Positions 53,472 through 61,504 of a stretch of DNA of 64,000 nucleotides are shown here, piece after piece. The stretch comes from Palsa-504 sp963835775 (GTDB lineage Bacteria; Actinomycetota; Actinomycetes; Streptosporangiales; Streptosporangiaceae): positions 76,916-140,915 of the forward strand of contig CAWIHB010000017.1 of NCBI GenBank assembly GCA_963835775.1, read 5' to 3'. The translations under genes and the position numbers were made by a program. The notes under the pieces were generated by a model. That model did no database searches. It was not told where the DNA came from and saw only the letters and a program-made list of their open reading frames with translations. Position 1 is the first letter of the stretch; every line of letters begins with the position of its first letter.

Positions 53472-53816
53472 ATGAGCGACCCTGACCAGGGCGGCCCTGA
53501 CCAAAGCGGCGGTGTCTGGACGCTGCTGACCGGCCACGGGCACGTCCTGGTGGAGATCGCCCGCAACCCCGAAGCCCGCATCCGGGACATCAGCCCGGTT
53601 GTCGGTCTGACCGAGCGCTCTGTGCAGGCCATCGTGGCCGACCTGGAGGCCGCCGGGTACCTCACCCGCACCCGCACTGGCCGGCGCGTCCTGTACACCG
53701 TGAACCGGGACAGCTTGTTCCGGCACTCCGCCCAGGAAGGACAACGGGTCGGCCCGTTCCTCGACCTGTTCGGCGCCACCGCGACCGGGATGACACCCGG
53801 CCCGGACGACGATTGA
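53472..53816 (+). CDS. Small winged helix-turn-helix regulator
   Basis: 114 residues. A winged HTH occupies ~15-85: VLVEIARNPEARIRDISPVV, then GLTERSVQAIVADLEAAGYL and the wing TRTRTGRRVLYTVNRDSLFR. It resembles MarR/ArsR-like small repressors, with no ligand domain beyond a short C-terminal tail. The start ATG lies directly behind a perfect inverted repeat, suggesting autoregulation together with control of the divergent STAS-ChaB gene. Signal unknown. Confidence 0.85.
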   Translation: MSDPDQGGPDQSGGVWTLLTGHGHVLVEIARNPEARIRDISPVVGLTERSVQAIVADLEAAGYLTRTRTGRRVLYTVNRDSLFRHSAQEGQRVGPFLDLFGATATGMTPGPDDD

Positions 53817-53870
53817 CAGCCCTCCGCTCTCGAGCTGGAAAATGGTGCGGCGGGCCGTGCTGACCGGGCT

Positions 53871-54275
53871 CTAGCTCTGCTCGACGCGGACCAGGTTGCC
53901 CGCGGGGTCACGTACGGCGAAGTCGCGGGCGCCCCAGAACTGGCTGGCGGGCTCCTGCAGCACCTCGACGCCGGGCGCGGCGGCGATCTTGTCGAAGGTG
54001 GCGTCGAGGTCGTCGCAGCGGAACTGGATCATGGACAGCGCGCCCTTGGCGAGCAGGGCCGCGAGGGCGTCTGCGTCCTCCTGAGAGCGGCCCGCTTGCG
54101 GCTGCGACAGCACGATCTGGATCTCGGGCTGGCTGTCGGTGACCAGAGTGATCCAGCGGAAGCCACCCTGGGCGACCTCGTTGCGCACGGTAAGGCCGAG
54201 AGTATCGCGATAGAACTCGAGGGCGGCGTCTGGGTTGTCGACGGTGACGTGCACGCCGCACAGGGAAACGGTCAT
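53871..54275 (-). CDS. VOC/glyoxalase superfamily protein
   Basis: 134 residues with the paired beta-alpha-beta-beta-beta modules of the VOC fold: GVHVTVDNPDAALEFYRDTL at the N-terminus, FRWITLVTDSQPEIQIVLSQ in the middle, QFRCDDLDATFDKI, and a C-terminal FAVRDPAGNLVRVEQS. Metal-site-type His and Glu are visible at GVHV and near the end. The activity (isomerase, dioxygenase, drug binding) cannot be told from sequence. It follows the AraC-type gene by nine bases, an arrangement common in actinobacteria, and is probably controlled by it. Confidence 0.9.
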   Translation of the reverse strand: MTVSLCGVHVTVDNPDAALEFYRDTLGLTVRNEVAQGGFRWITLVTDSQPEIQIVLSQPQAGRSQEDADALAALLAKGALSMIQFRCDDLDATFDKIAAAPGVEVLQEPASQFWGARDFAVRDPAGNLVRVEQS

Positions 54276-54284
54276 GGCACGATG

Positions 54285-54743
54285 CTAGGCGGGTGCGGCG
54301 ACGGATGCTCCGCCGGAGCTGCTATCCCCCGTGCGCTCCCGGCCCCGGCCCCGACGCGGCCGGGTCACCACCATCGCCTGGCAGGGCGCCATCACGCGAA
54401 GCTCGTCATGGTTGCGGGCACGGTATGTGGACGGCGTCTCGCCGACCACCTCGGTGAACCGGGCGGAGAAGGAGCCGAGGCTGGTGCAGCCGACCGCGAA
54501 GCAGACATCCGTCACGCTCAGGTCGCCGCGGCGCAGCAGGGCCTTCGCCCGCTCGATGCGCCGGGTCATGAGGTAGGAGTACGGCGTCTCCGAGTACGCC
54601 TCGCGGAAGCGGCGGCTGAAGTGCGCCGGCGACATCAGGGCCGTGCGGGCCAGCGCCGGGATGTCGAGCGGCTGCGCGTACTCGCGGTCCATCCGGTCCC
54701 GGGCCCGCCGCAGGCGGCGCAGCTCATCGAGGTCGGTCCGCAT
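54285..54743 (-). CDS. AraC-family transcriptional regulator, short
   Basis: 152 residues from the ATG at 54743. It is almost only the double HTH: RDRMDREYAQPLDIPALART, MSPAHFSRRFREAYSETPYS, RAKALLRRGDLSVTDVCFAV, GCTSLGSFSARFTEVVGETP. The tail is basic. No effector domain is present, so it may act constitutively or through a partner. Upstream of and probably co-transcribed with the VOC gene; divergent from proS. Confidence 0.9.
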   Translation of the reverse strand: MRTDLDELRRLRRARDRMDREYAQPLDIPALARTALMSPAHFSRRFREAYSETPYSYLMTRRIERAKALLRRGDLSVTDVCFAVGCTSLGSFSARFTEVVGETPSTYRARNHDELRVMAPCQAMVVTRPRRGRGRERTGDSSSGGASVAAPA

Positions 54744-54882
54744 ACGGCTATCCTGCCCCGGCAGGGCATGAAGCAGCAACGCGGCAGTTCCGCTTGACCC
54801 CGGGAAATGGTCCTGACCTGAGCAGGTCACCCACGGGAAACAAAGGAGACTCACTCCCGGGCGACTCGGTAACCTGACGGTC

Positions 54883-56337
54883 ATGGCACGTGACGAGCGC
54901 AGCGTTACCCCGCAGAGCGAGGACTTCCCGGCCTGGTACAACGACGTCGTCTTCCGCGCCGAATTGGTGGACCGGGGACCGGTCCGCGGCAGCATGGTAA
55001 TCAGGCCGTACGGGTACCGGATCTGGGAGCTGCTGCAGGCGGACCTGGACCTGCGGATCAAGGCCACCGGGCACCAGAACGCGTACTTTCCGCTGCTCAT
55101 CCCGCAGAGCTATATGCAGCGCGAGGCCGAGCACGTCGAGGGGTTCGCACCCGAGCTGTTCACGGTCACGCACGCGGGCGGCAAGGAACTGGAGGAGCCG
55201 CTCGTCGTCCGGCCGACGTCGGAAACGATCATCGGGGAGATGATGGCCAAGTGGATCAGCTCGCACCGGGACCTGCCGCTGCTGCTGAACCAGTGGGCCA
55301 ACGTGCTCCGGTGGGAGCTGCGGCCCCGGATGTTCCTGCGCACCAGCGAGTTCCTCTGGCAGGAAGGCCACACCGCGCACGCCACTGCGGCTGACGCCAC
55401 CGCCGAGACGATGCTGGCGCTGGGGTTCTACCAGGATGTGGCGGTCGAGACGGCGGCCCTGGCCAGCGTGCCGGGCGAGAAGACGCCCGGAGAGCGGTTC
55501 GCCGGGGCCGAGCGCACGTTCACGATCGAGGCCATGATGCGGGACGGGCGTGCCCTGCAGGCGGGCACCTCGCACTTCATGGGGACGAACTTCGCGGCGG
55601 CATTCGGGATCACCTATACCGGCGAGAGCGGCACGGCCGAACTGTGCCACACCACCTCCTGGGGTATGAGCACCAGGATGATCGGCGGCCTGATCATGAC
55701 CCATGGTGACGACAAGGGCCTGGTGCTGCCGCCGGCCCTGGCTCCCTACCAGGTGGTGATCGTCCCGATCGGGCGCGGCGAACAGGCCGAGGCAACATTG
55801 TCCGCGGCTGCCGAACTGGCCGCCAGCCTGCGGCGCGCGGGTATCCGGACGCACGTGGACGACCGGCCGCAGGCCTCGCCCGGCTTCAAGTTCAATGACT
55901 GGGAGATGCGCGGCGTGCCGATCCGGCTCGAGCTCGGCCCGCGGGACCTGGCCGCCGGCACCGCCCTGATGTCCCGCCGCCTGAATTACCGGCAACCGGA
56001 GGCCGCCAAAGAGTCCATCCCGCTCGGTGCGGCGCCCGGCCTGCTGGCTGCCGAGCTGGCCGAGTTCCAGGCCATGCTGGCGCAGCGGGCCGCCGACTTC
56101 CGCGACGAGCACACCGCCACCGTCAATTCCTGGCCGGAGTTCGCCACCACCGTGGCGCTCGGCTGGGCACTGGCGCTGCACTGCGGCGAGCAGGCCTGCG
56201 AAGACGAGATCAAGGCGGAAACCTCAGCCACTCCCCGCTGCATCCCGCTGGCAGGCGAACCCGAGCAGGGCACGTGTGTCCGCTGCGGCAAGCCGTCCGC
56301 CTACGGCAAGCGGGTGATCTTCGCCCGGGCCTACTGA
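54883..56337 (+). CDS. proS: Prolyl-tRNA synthetase, short archaeal/eukaryote-type
   Basis: 484 residues. Class II motifs: PYGYRIWELLQADLDLRIK with motif 1, VLRWELRPRMFLRTSEFLWQ as motif 2, and the GTSHFMGTNFAAAF region. The anticodon-binding domain follows (VIVPIGRGEQAEATL). A C-terminal zinc-like domain contains CGEQACEDEI and CVRCGKPSAYGKR and ends in Tyr. The absence of the bacterial editing (INS) domain and the C-terminal Tyr mark it as the type-3/archaeal-like ProRS, which is found in several actinobacteria. No T-box-like leader is apparent in the 139-bp upstream gap. Confidence 0.95.
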   Translation: MARDERSVTPQSEDFPAWYNDVVFRAELVDRGPVRGSMVIRPYGYRIWELLQADLDLRIKATGHQNAYFPLLIPQSYMQREAEHVEGFAPELFTVTHAGGKELEEPLVVRPTSETIIGEMMAKWISSHRDLPLLLNQWANVLRWELRPRMFLRTSEFLWQEGHTAHATAADATAETMLALGFYQDVAVETAALASVPGEKTPGERFAGAERTFTIEAMMRDGRALQAGTSHFMGTNFAAAFGITYTGESGTAELCHTTSWGMSTRMIGGLIMTHGDDKGLVLPPALAPYQVVIVPIGRGEQAEATLSAAAELAASLRRAGIRTHVDDRPQASPGFKFNDWEMRGVPIRLELGPRDLAAGTALMSRRLNYRQPEAAKESIPLGAAPGLLAAELAEFQAMLAQRAADFRDEHTATVNSWPEFATTVALGWALALHCGEQACEDEIKAETSATPRCIPLAGEPEQGTCVRCGKPSAYGKRVIFARAY

Positions 56338-56368
56338 GCCTGCGCCAGCTCGCTTCGCAACCGGCTGG

Positions 56369-56875
56369 CTACGGTTCGGCCTTCTTGATCGTCATGGGGC
56401 GGGCGGCCGAGGCCCGCCGCATCAGCTCCGCCTCGGGGGAGTCGCCTTCGGTGTTCCGGTCGCTGGCCTCGAGCACCTCCAGGGCGGCGAAGATCGGCGC
56501 GGCCGTCAGGGCGGCGAGGTTGAGGGCGTCGCTGGAACGGGCATCGACCAGCTCCGCTCCGTTCGGCCCTTCTACTTCTACGGTGGCGGCGAAGGCTCCC
56601 TCGACCAGCCCGTCGAGCCGGACCTCACGGATGCGGCCGCCCAGGCTGCGCACCAGTTCGGCCATGAACTGGTAGGTCATCGGGCGGCCCCAGCTGATCT
56701 CGTCCAGGTTCGCGGCCAGGGCGAACGCCTCTGTCGGCCCGATCTGGATCAGCAGCCGCCGGTCCCCGCCCAGCTCATCCAGGACTACGAACTCGGCACG
56801 ACGGTCCCCGTTCGTGACCCCGACCACCTTGCTGAGCCGCATCTCCACAAAGCCGACGTCTGTCACCGCACTCAT
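56369..56875 (-). CDS. Bifunctional nuclease (BFN/DUF151) family protein
   Basis: 168 residues: VEMRLSKVVGVTNGDRRAEF, then LLIQIGPTEAFALAANLDEI with the E-A-x-A-I-like core, RPMTYQFMAELVRSLGGRIR, then VEGAFAATVEVEGPNGAELV and DARSSDALNLAALTAAPIFA. This matches the BFN domain (Mycobacterium Rv1829-like; plant bifunctional nuclease). Proposed activities include RNase/DNase, but function in actinobacteria is unclear. Convergent with proS; nothing else in the vicinity suggests a pathway. Confidence 0.9.
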   Translation of the reverse strand: MSAVTDVGFVEMRLSKVVGVTNGDRRAEFVVLDELGGDRRLLIQIGPTEAFALAANLDEISWGRPMTYQFMAELVRSLGGRIREVRLDGLVEGAFAATVEVEGPNGAELVDARSSDALNLAALTAAPIFAALEVLEASDRNTEGDSPEAELMRRASAARPMTIKKAEP

Positions 56876-57004
56876 GGCGATCTCCCCGAGGCTTAGCGCA
56901 CCGTGGCCGCCATTGTAAACCCCGTAATCATGTAATGATCAGGGCCGGAGCAGGAACTGGCCGGCCTATCGGCCGACCTGACTGCGCCTAGTAGTCTCGG
57001 CGGC

Positions 57005-58030
57005 ATGGGAAGCCAGGCACTGCCCCCCGTGAGCGGGCCCGAGATTGTCACTCAATGGCAATTCGCGCCGATCGTTACGGGTCTGGTCGTGGTGGCGGCC
57101 GGGCTGTATCTGTGGGGCGTGCTGCGGGTGCGGCGGCGTCACCCGGTCCGCCCGTGGCCGCTGTGGCGTACCGCGCTGTTCCTGAGCGGCCTGGCCGTGA
57201 TCGTGATCGCGACGCAGAGCGGCATCGGCAGCTACGATGACGTGCTGTTCTGGGACCACATGGTGCAGCACCTGCTGCTGCTCATGGTGGCGCCGCCGCT
57301 GCTGGTCGTCGGCCAGCCAGTCACGCTGCTGCTGCACGCCAGCCGCAACCCCGTGCACACCTGGACCAAGAAGCTGCTCCGCTCGCACCCGGTGACCTGG
57401 ATCACCTGGCCGCCGTTCGGGGTGGCCCTGTACGTCGGCGTGATCGTGGGCACCCACCTGACCAGCTTCATGAACCTGGTGCTGGCCAACGAGACGGTGC
57501 ACAACGCTGAGCATGCCCTGTTCCTGGTGGCCGGCTACCTCTATTTCCTGCCGCTGATCGGACGGGAGCCGATCAGGTGGAAGGTCTCCTACCCGTCCCG
57601 GATCTTCCTGCTGTTCATCGCCATGCCGGTGGACGCCTTCACCGGGCTGGTCCTCGGCTCGGAAAGCGGCAACCCGTTCCCTAACCTGGCCGTGGGGCGG
57701 CCGGCCTGGGCGCCCAGCCCGATCAGTGACGTGCACATCGGCGGCGCGGTGATGTGGGTCGGTGGGGCGGGCCTGATGTTCGGGCTCATGATGGCGGTGT
57801 TCTTCGCCTGGAGCCGGGAGTCGCGCAGCGACGGCGGCCTGGGCTGGCTCGAGGCCGCCCGCAGGGCCAATTTCGCCGCCGTGGTCGGCGAGCACCGGGA
57901 GACCAGCACGAGCCCCGGCGCCAGGCAGCAGGCCGCTGCCTCCAGCCAGTCCGAGAGCGTGGACGACGACGAGCACCTGGCCGCCTACAACGCCTATCTG
58001 GCCCGGCTCAACCAGCAGGAAAAGCACTGA
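57005..58030 (+). CDS. CtaG-like cytochrome c oxidase assembly protein (caa3_CtaG family)
   Basis: 341 residues, about seven membrane segments, with the family histidines in WDHMVQHLLLLMVAPPLLVV, THLTSFMNLVLANETVHNAEHALF (quoted as NETVHNAEHALF), and the later SDVHIGGAVMWVGGAGLMFG. Actinobacterial members help insert copper into the aa3 oxidase or act in copper handling. A ~65-residue hydrophilic C-terminal tail is cytoplasmic. The last codons lie within a 20-bp direct repeat that continues past the stop. No cta genes adjacent. Confidence 0.9.
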   Translation: MGSQALPPVSGPEIVTQWQFAPIVTGLVVVAAGLYLWGVLRVRRRHPVRPWPLWRTALFLSGLAVIVIATQSGIGSYDDVLFWDHMVQHLLLLMVAPPLLVVGQPVTLLLHASRNPVHTWTKKLLRSHPVTWITWPPFGVALYVGVIVGTHLTSFMNLVLANETVHNAEHALFLVAGYLYFLPLIGREPIRWKVSYPSRIFLLFIAMPVDAFTGLVLGSESGNPFPNLAVGRPAWAPSPISDVHIGGAVMWVGGAGLMFGLMMAVFFAWSRESRSDGGLGWLEAARRANFAAVVGEHRETSTSPGARQQAAASSQSESVDDDEHLAAYNAYLARLNQQEKH

Positions 58031-58066
58031 ACCAGCAGAAAAGCACTGAACCAGCAGGAAAGGCAG
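58011..58066. repeat. Degenerate 19-20-bp tandem repeat spanning the ctaG-like stop codon
   Basis: ACCAGCAGGAAAAGCACTGA (58011-58030) contains the stop. It is followed by a 19-bp copy with one base deleted (58031-58049) and a partial third copy (from 58050). Because of the first unit's stop the extra copies are non-coding. Confidence 0.85.
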
Positions 58067-58092
58067 CAAGGCGCGACACGCCGATTGCGCTT

Positions 58093-58120
58093 TCTAGCCA
58101 AATCTAGGGTCCGGGCTAGA
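58093..58120. promoter_or_regulatory. CTAG-rich inverted repeat before the AAA ATPase gene
   Basis: TCTAGCC (58093-58099) and GGCTAGA (58114-58120) form a perfect 7-bp inverted repeat, with a further TCTAGGG between them, so three CTAG tetramers fall within 28 bp. It sits directly before the GTG start. A similar trio lies just after the gene. May be an operator; unproven. Confidence 0.5.
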
Positions 58121-58121
58121 T

Positions 58122-59327
58122 GTGGCCATAGAGTCCGATGCCATGGATCCGGTGCGCAATCCCTACGCTCCCGGCGCGGGGCAGCGGCCGCCCGAGCTGG
58201 CCGGGCGGGACCGGGAGATCAGCCAGTTCGAGGTGGTGCTGGAGCGGATCGCCCGCGGGCGGCCGGAACGCAGCATGGTGCTCACCGGGCTGCGCGGGGT
58301 GGGCAAGACGGTGCTGCTGAACACGTTCCGGTCCATGGCCCTGCAGCGGCTGTGGGGGACCGGGAAGATCGAGGCCCGGCCTGACCAGTCGATCCGGCGG
58401 CCGGTAGCCGCCGCGCTGCACATGGCGGTGCGGGAGCTCGCGCCCCGGCACCGGGCGCCGGACCGCGTGGACTACTTCCTCGGCGTCCTGAAGGCCTTCG
58501 CCCTGCGTGACCCGACGGCGCCCAAGGGCTCGTCGGTCACCACCGCGCTTGGCATTGACGCGCCCGCCCAGCGGGGCCGGGCCGACTCCGGCGACCTGGA
58601 GGTCGACCTCACCGAACTGTTCGCCGAAGCCGCCTCGGTGGCCGCCGATCTCGGCGTGGGGATCGCCCTGTTCGTCGACGAGATGCAGGACGTGCCCGCG
58701 GCCGACGTTTCCGCGCTGTGCGCCGCCTGTCACGAACTGTCGCAGACGGGCGGCCCCCTCATCGTGGTCGGGGCCGGGCTGCCGCACCTGCCTTCGGTGC
58801 TGTCGGCCAGCAAGAGCTATTCGGAGCGGCTGTTCCGGTACACCAGGATCGACCGGCTGGACCGGGAGGCCGCCGACCTCGCGCTGCTCGCCCCGGCGCA
58901 GCGCGAGGAAGTGACCTTCACCGCGGAGGCGCTTGACGCGCTGTATGCCGCGGCCGACGGCTACCCCTATTTCGTCCAGGCCTACGGCAAGGTCACCTGG
59001 GATGTGGCCGCGGCCAGCCCGGTCACCGCGGCCGACGTCCGGATGGCCTCGCCAGAAGCCGAGGGAGAGCTGGCCGTCGGGTTCTTCGGCAGCAGATACG
59101 AGCGGGCCACGCCGTCCGAGCGTGAGTATATGCGCGCGATGGCCGCGACCGGCGATGACCCGGTGCCGACGTCAGTGGTGGCCGACGAGCTCGGGCGTAA
59201 GCCGTCCAGCCTGTCCCCGGCCCGTGACGGGCTGATCAAGAAGGGGCTCATCTACAGCTCCGAGCGCGGGCTGATCGCGTTCACGGTGCCGCACTTCGGC
59301 AAATTCCTGCGCTCGCAGCCCGCCTAG
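58122..59327 (+). CDS. AAA-family (AAA_16/ORC-like) ATPase, unknown role
   Basis: 401 residues from GTG 58122; ATG 58143 is an alternative. ELAGRDREISQFEVVLERI precedes Walker A LTGLRGVGKTVLLNTF. Walker B is IALFVDEMQDVP, with a sensor-type region VVGAGLPHLPSVLSASKSYS and, from ~300, a C-terminal winged-helix (YMRAMAATGDDPVPTSVVAD, then LGRKPSSLSPARDGLIKKGL). The layout is that of ORC1/Cdc6-like or STAND-type ATPases, widespread as solitary genes in actinobacteria. DNA or regulatory function probable; none demonstrated. Flanked on both sides by CTAG-rich palindromic DNA. Confidence 0.8.
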   Translation: MAIESDAMDPVRNPYAPGAGQRPPELAGRDREISQFEVVLERIARGRPERSMVLTGLRGVGKTVLLNTFRSMALQRLWGTGKIEARPDQSIRRPVAAALHMAVRELAPRHRAPDRVDYFLGVLKAFALRDPTAPKGSSVTTALGIDAPAQRGRADSGDLEVDLTELFAEAASVAADLGVGIALFVDEMQDVPAADVSALCAACHELSQTGGPLIVVGAGLPHLPSVLSASKSYSERLFRYTRIDRLDREAADLALLAPAQREEVTFTAEALDALYAAADGYPYFVQAYGKVTWDVAAASPVTAADVRMASPEAEGELAVGFFGSRYERATPSEREYMRAMAATGDDPVPTSVVADELGRKPSSLSPARDGLIKKGLIYSSERGLIAFTVPHFGKFLRSQPA

Positions 59328-59365
59328 CGGACTCTAAGGGTGTCTAGTACCAGCCCTAGAATCGG

Positions 59366-60226
59366 TTAGCTAACGGTGACGAGTTCCTGCCGGCCCAGGA
59401 CCTCATCGGTGTCAGCGTCCAGGACCGCGGCCCTGATCGGGGGCCTGCGGGACTGAAGGTAGACGGCGAAGACGATGTTGACCCGCCGGCCTCGCGCCAG
59501 CCCCTGGTACACCACGAACCGCCAGCAGCCTTCGCGCCATACGTCGGCCGGGGCCGCGGCGGTGATCTGGTTCGCGTAGCGGCGCCACACCGAACTCGCG
59601 TGCAGAGCGGTCAGCGTGCGCCCGACCGGAAGCCTGCGCAGTTCACACGGTTCAGAGTAGCCGAGCCCGACCAGGATCTCGCCGAGCTCGGGCGACAGGA
59701 AGGCCAGCAGCGACAGCCCGAAGGCCAGGACGGCCAGCCACAGCTCGGCCATGGCCGCGGAGGAGGGCATGCGCAGCGGCGGCAGGCCGATCGTGGCCAC
59801 GGCGGACACGCACAGCACCCCGGCCCGGGTAATGGCCCGCCACCCGATGGGCGTGCCGGACAGCTCGCCGAAGCAGCCGCAGCCGACGCTGGGCCGCCAC
59901 TGCCGTGTCTCGTGCAGCGTGCCCACGGCGATCAGGAAGAACAGGGCGGTAGCCGAGCGCACGACGGTCGCGGGCAGACTCGAGGCGCTGGCCAGCCGGG
60001 TGCCCGCCGATTCCGCGGTCGCGATCAGCCCGAGACCCAGCCCGAGTTCGGCGGCGAACACGGCCATCGTGATCGGACGCCGCAGGCGCAGCGGGAACAA
60101 GCCGGTCAGCCCCATGCCCTCGGTGGCGGAATGTGCACGCCAGGCCCGCCACGTCTTGGCCACGCACGCGCCGAGCAGCAGGGCGGCGAGCAGCGGGATC
60201 TGCGCCTCCCGGATCTCAGTGAGCAT
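59366..60226 (-). CDS. MauE/DoxX-like membrane protein
   Basis: 286 residues. Four or more membrane segments fill the first ~190 residues, with the family's inner Cys motif SVGCGCFGELSGTPIGW, as in MauE and DoxX-type proteins linked to disulfide formation or quinone-coupled thiol oxidation. The C-terminal ~90 residues are hydrophilic, including CWRFVVYQGLARGRRVNIVF. It starts four bases from the stop of the Cys-rich exported protein, so the two are translationally linked. MauE is needed for the disulfide-rich subunit of methylamine dehydrogenase; no dehydrogenase large subunit is nearby. A maturation role for its partner is inferred. Confidence 0.75.
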   Translation of the reverse strand: MLTEIREAQIPLLAALLLGACVAKTWRAWRAHSATEGMGLTGLFPLRLRRPITMAVFAAELGLGLGLIATAESAGTRLASASSLPATVVRSATALFFLIAVGTLHETRQWRPSVGCGCFGELSGTPIGWRAITRAGVLCVSAVATIGLPPLRMPSSAAMAELWLAVLAFGLSLLAFLSPELGEILVGLGYSEPCELRRLPVGRTLTALHASSVWRRYANQITAAAPADVWREGCWRFVVYQGLARGRRVNIVFAVYLQSRRPPIRAAVLDADTDEVLGRQELVTVS

Positions 60227-60229
60227 CGG

Positions 60230-61336
60230 TCAGCCGCCAATCGTCATCGTGGCATTGAAGCAGCCCGTTTCGAGGGCCCCGCCGAGCTCGACGAACGCGG
60301 CCATGGTCAGGTCGGCGATCCGGCCCTTCTGCGAGGTCCCGCAGGTGACGCAGCGATCGCAGAACAACCGGGCGGTTGCCCCGCACCCGGTGACGGGAAG
60401 CGTCCTGGTGAGGTTGGTGCAGTCGTTACGCAGCCGGAGCATGCTGCCCACCGACAGATAGGGCAGGCGGATGCACCCCGGCCCGGGGGCGTGCGGGTCC
60501 ACCGCTTGCAGGTCGCCCGAGCAGGCCACCTGGCCCGCCCCGCCCCGCTCGCAGCTCGTCTCGGGGTCCAGCGCGGGGTAGGCCAGCCCCAGCAGGTCAT
60601 CCGGCTCCTCCCCGGGCTCGTGCCAGACCGCCGCCCCGCTGACCGGATCCGGTACGTGACCGCTGACCAGTGGCGGCGCGGGCGCGTGGCCCGCCCGGTA
60701 GGGCGGCTGCGAGGTGGCGGGGATCAGCGCGGACAGGTAACCGTCGTGCTTCACGCCGATCACGTCGATCAGGAAGCCGGGTTCGAGCCGCGGGAAGCGG
60801 ACCTGAATCCGGCCCGCCGCCTCAGGAGCGATCATGACGATCTTGCGGCCCTTGGCCGGGCCCTCGTCGACCAGCAGGGTGGCCGGGCCCTCGCGCTCGA
60901 TGACCGTCCCGGTCACCCGGCCGGCCTGGGCCCAGATCCGGTCTAGCACCGGACCACCGGGGCGCTTGCGCCTGACAATTGCGTGGTCACCGTGCCGCAG
61001 GGCCGCGGGCGGGACCGTGCCGCCGCGCCAGGCCTCGACCGAGGGGTCCAACGGGAAGCGCTGCTCGCCCCATTCGGTGCGCAGGACGAGCACGTGGGGG
61101 CTGACGTCAAGTATCCTGCCGGTCGCCGTGTACACCAACGTGCTGGTCGCAGGGACCCCAGGATTACCGTCACCCGCCGCTGCGTGCGGATGCTCCGGCT
61201 CGTCCCGCCGTCCGAGGACCGCTGCCGCCAGAAGCGATCTGCGTGCGAATCGGTCCGGACCGGTCGAGTCCGTGACATCGTCGCACCAACGGGAAATGTC
61301 AGCCAATTGCTGCACTTGCCCTCCGTGGGATTGCAT
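60230..61336 (-). CDS. Predicted Tat-exported Cys-rich protein paired with a MauE-like gene
   Basis: 368 residues. RFARRSLLAAAVLG (about residues 29-42) resembles a twin-arginine signal, though its hydrophobic stretch is short. Residues ~65-215 contain beta-rich segments such as GRILDVSPHVLVLRTEW and VTGTVIEREGPATLLVDEG, OB- or SH3-like. The C-terminal ~110 residues hold about ten cysteines (e.g. RNDCTNLTRTLPVTGCG, LFCDRCVTCG and ETGCFNATM). I do not recognise the domain. The Cys-rich end and the coupled MauE-like gene suggest an extracytoplasmic protein whose disulfides or bound cofactor need MauE-type maturation. The sigma factor gene is divergent, 168 bp away. Confidence 0.65.
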   Translation of the reverse strand: MQSHGGQVQQLADISRWCDDVTDSTGPDRFARRSLLAAAVLGRRDEPEHPHAAAGDGNPGVPATSTLVYTATGRILDVSPHVLVLRTEWGEQRFPLDPSVEAWRGGTVPPAALRHGDHAIVRRKRPGGPVLDRIWAQAGRVTGTVIEREGPATLLVDEGPAKGRKIVMIAPEAAGRIQVRFPRLEPGFLIDVIGVKHDGYLSALIPATSQPPYRAGHAPAPPLVSGHVPDPVSGAAVWHEPGEEPDDLLGLAYPALDPETSCERGGAGQVACSGDLQAVDPHAPGPGCIRLPYLSVGSMLRLRNDCTNLTRTLPVTGCGATARLFCDRCVTCGTSQKGRIADLTMAAFVELGGALETGCFNATMTIGG

Positions 61337-61460
61337 AGGCCTGAGTATGACCCTGCTGGCTGGGGACAGTTACGTCAAGTCACTCGGACACGTTTGTCCG
61401 TGAGGGAACAGAGATACATCCCGGCGGATAGCCGTGGCCCGCTTGGCACGCCACGTCGTT

Positions 61461-61500
61461 TACTTAAAGTAGTCGATCTGCCTACCTTAAGTAAGGTAGG
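61461..61500. promoter_or_regulatory. Two palindromes in the leader of the SigE-family sigma gene
   Basis: TACTT-A-AAGTA (61461-61471) and the perfect 20-bp CCTACCTTA-AG-TAAGGTAGG (61481-61500) precede the ATG at 61505. The right arm, AAGGTAGG, is also the ribosome binding site, so the hairpin or a bound protein would hide it. The two palindromes share a CTTAA/TTAAG-type core. Confidence 0.65.
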
Positions 61501-61504
61501 CGAC

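Noticed and set aside
59366..61336. Methylamine dehydrogenase (mau) cluster
   Set aside because: Only a MauE-like protein and an unrelated Cys-rich protein are present; there is no large subunit, no MauD or MauG, and no link to the amine pathway at the left end.
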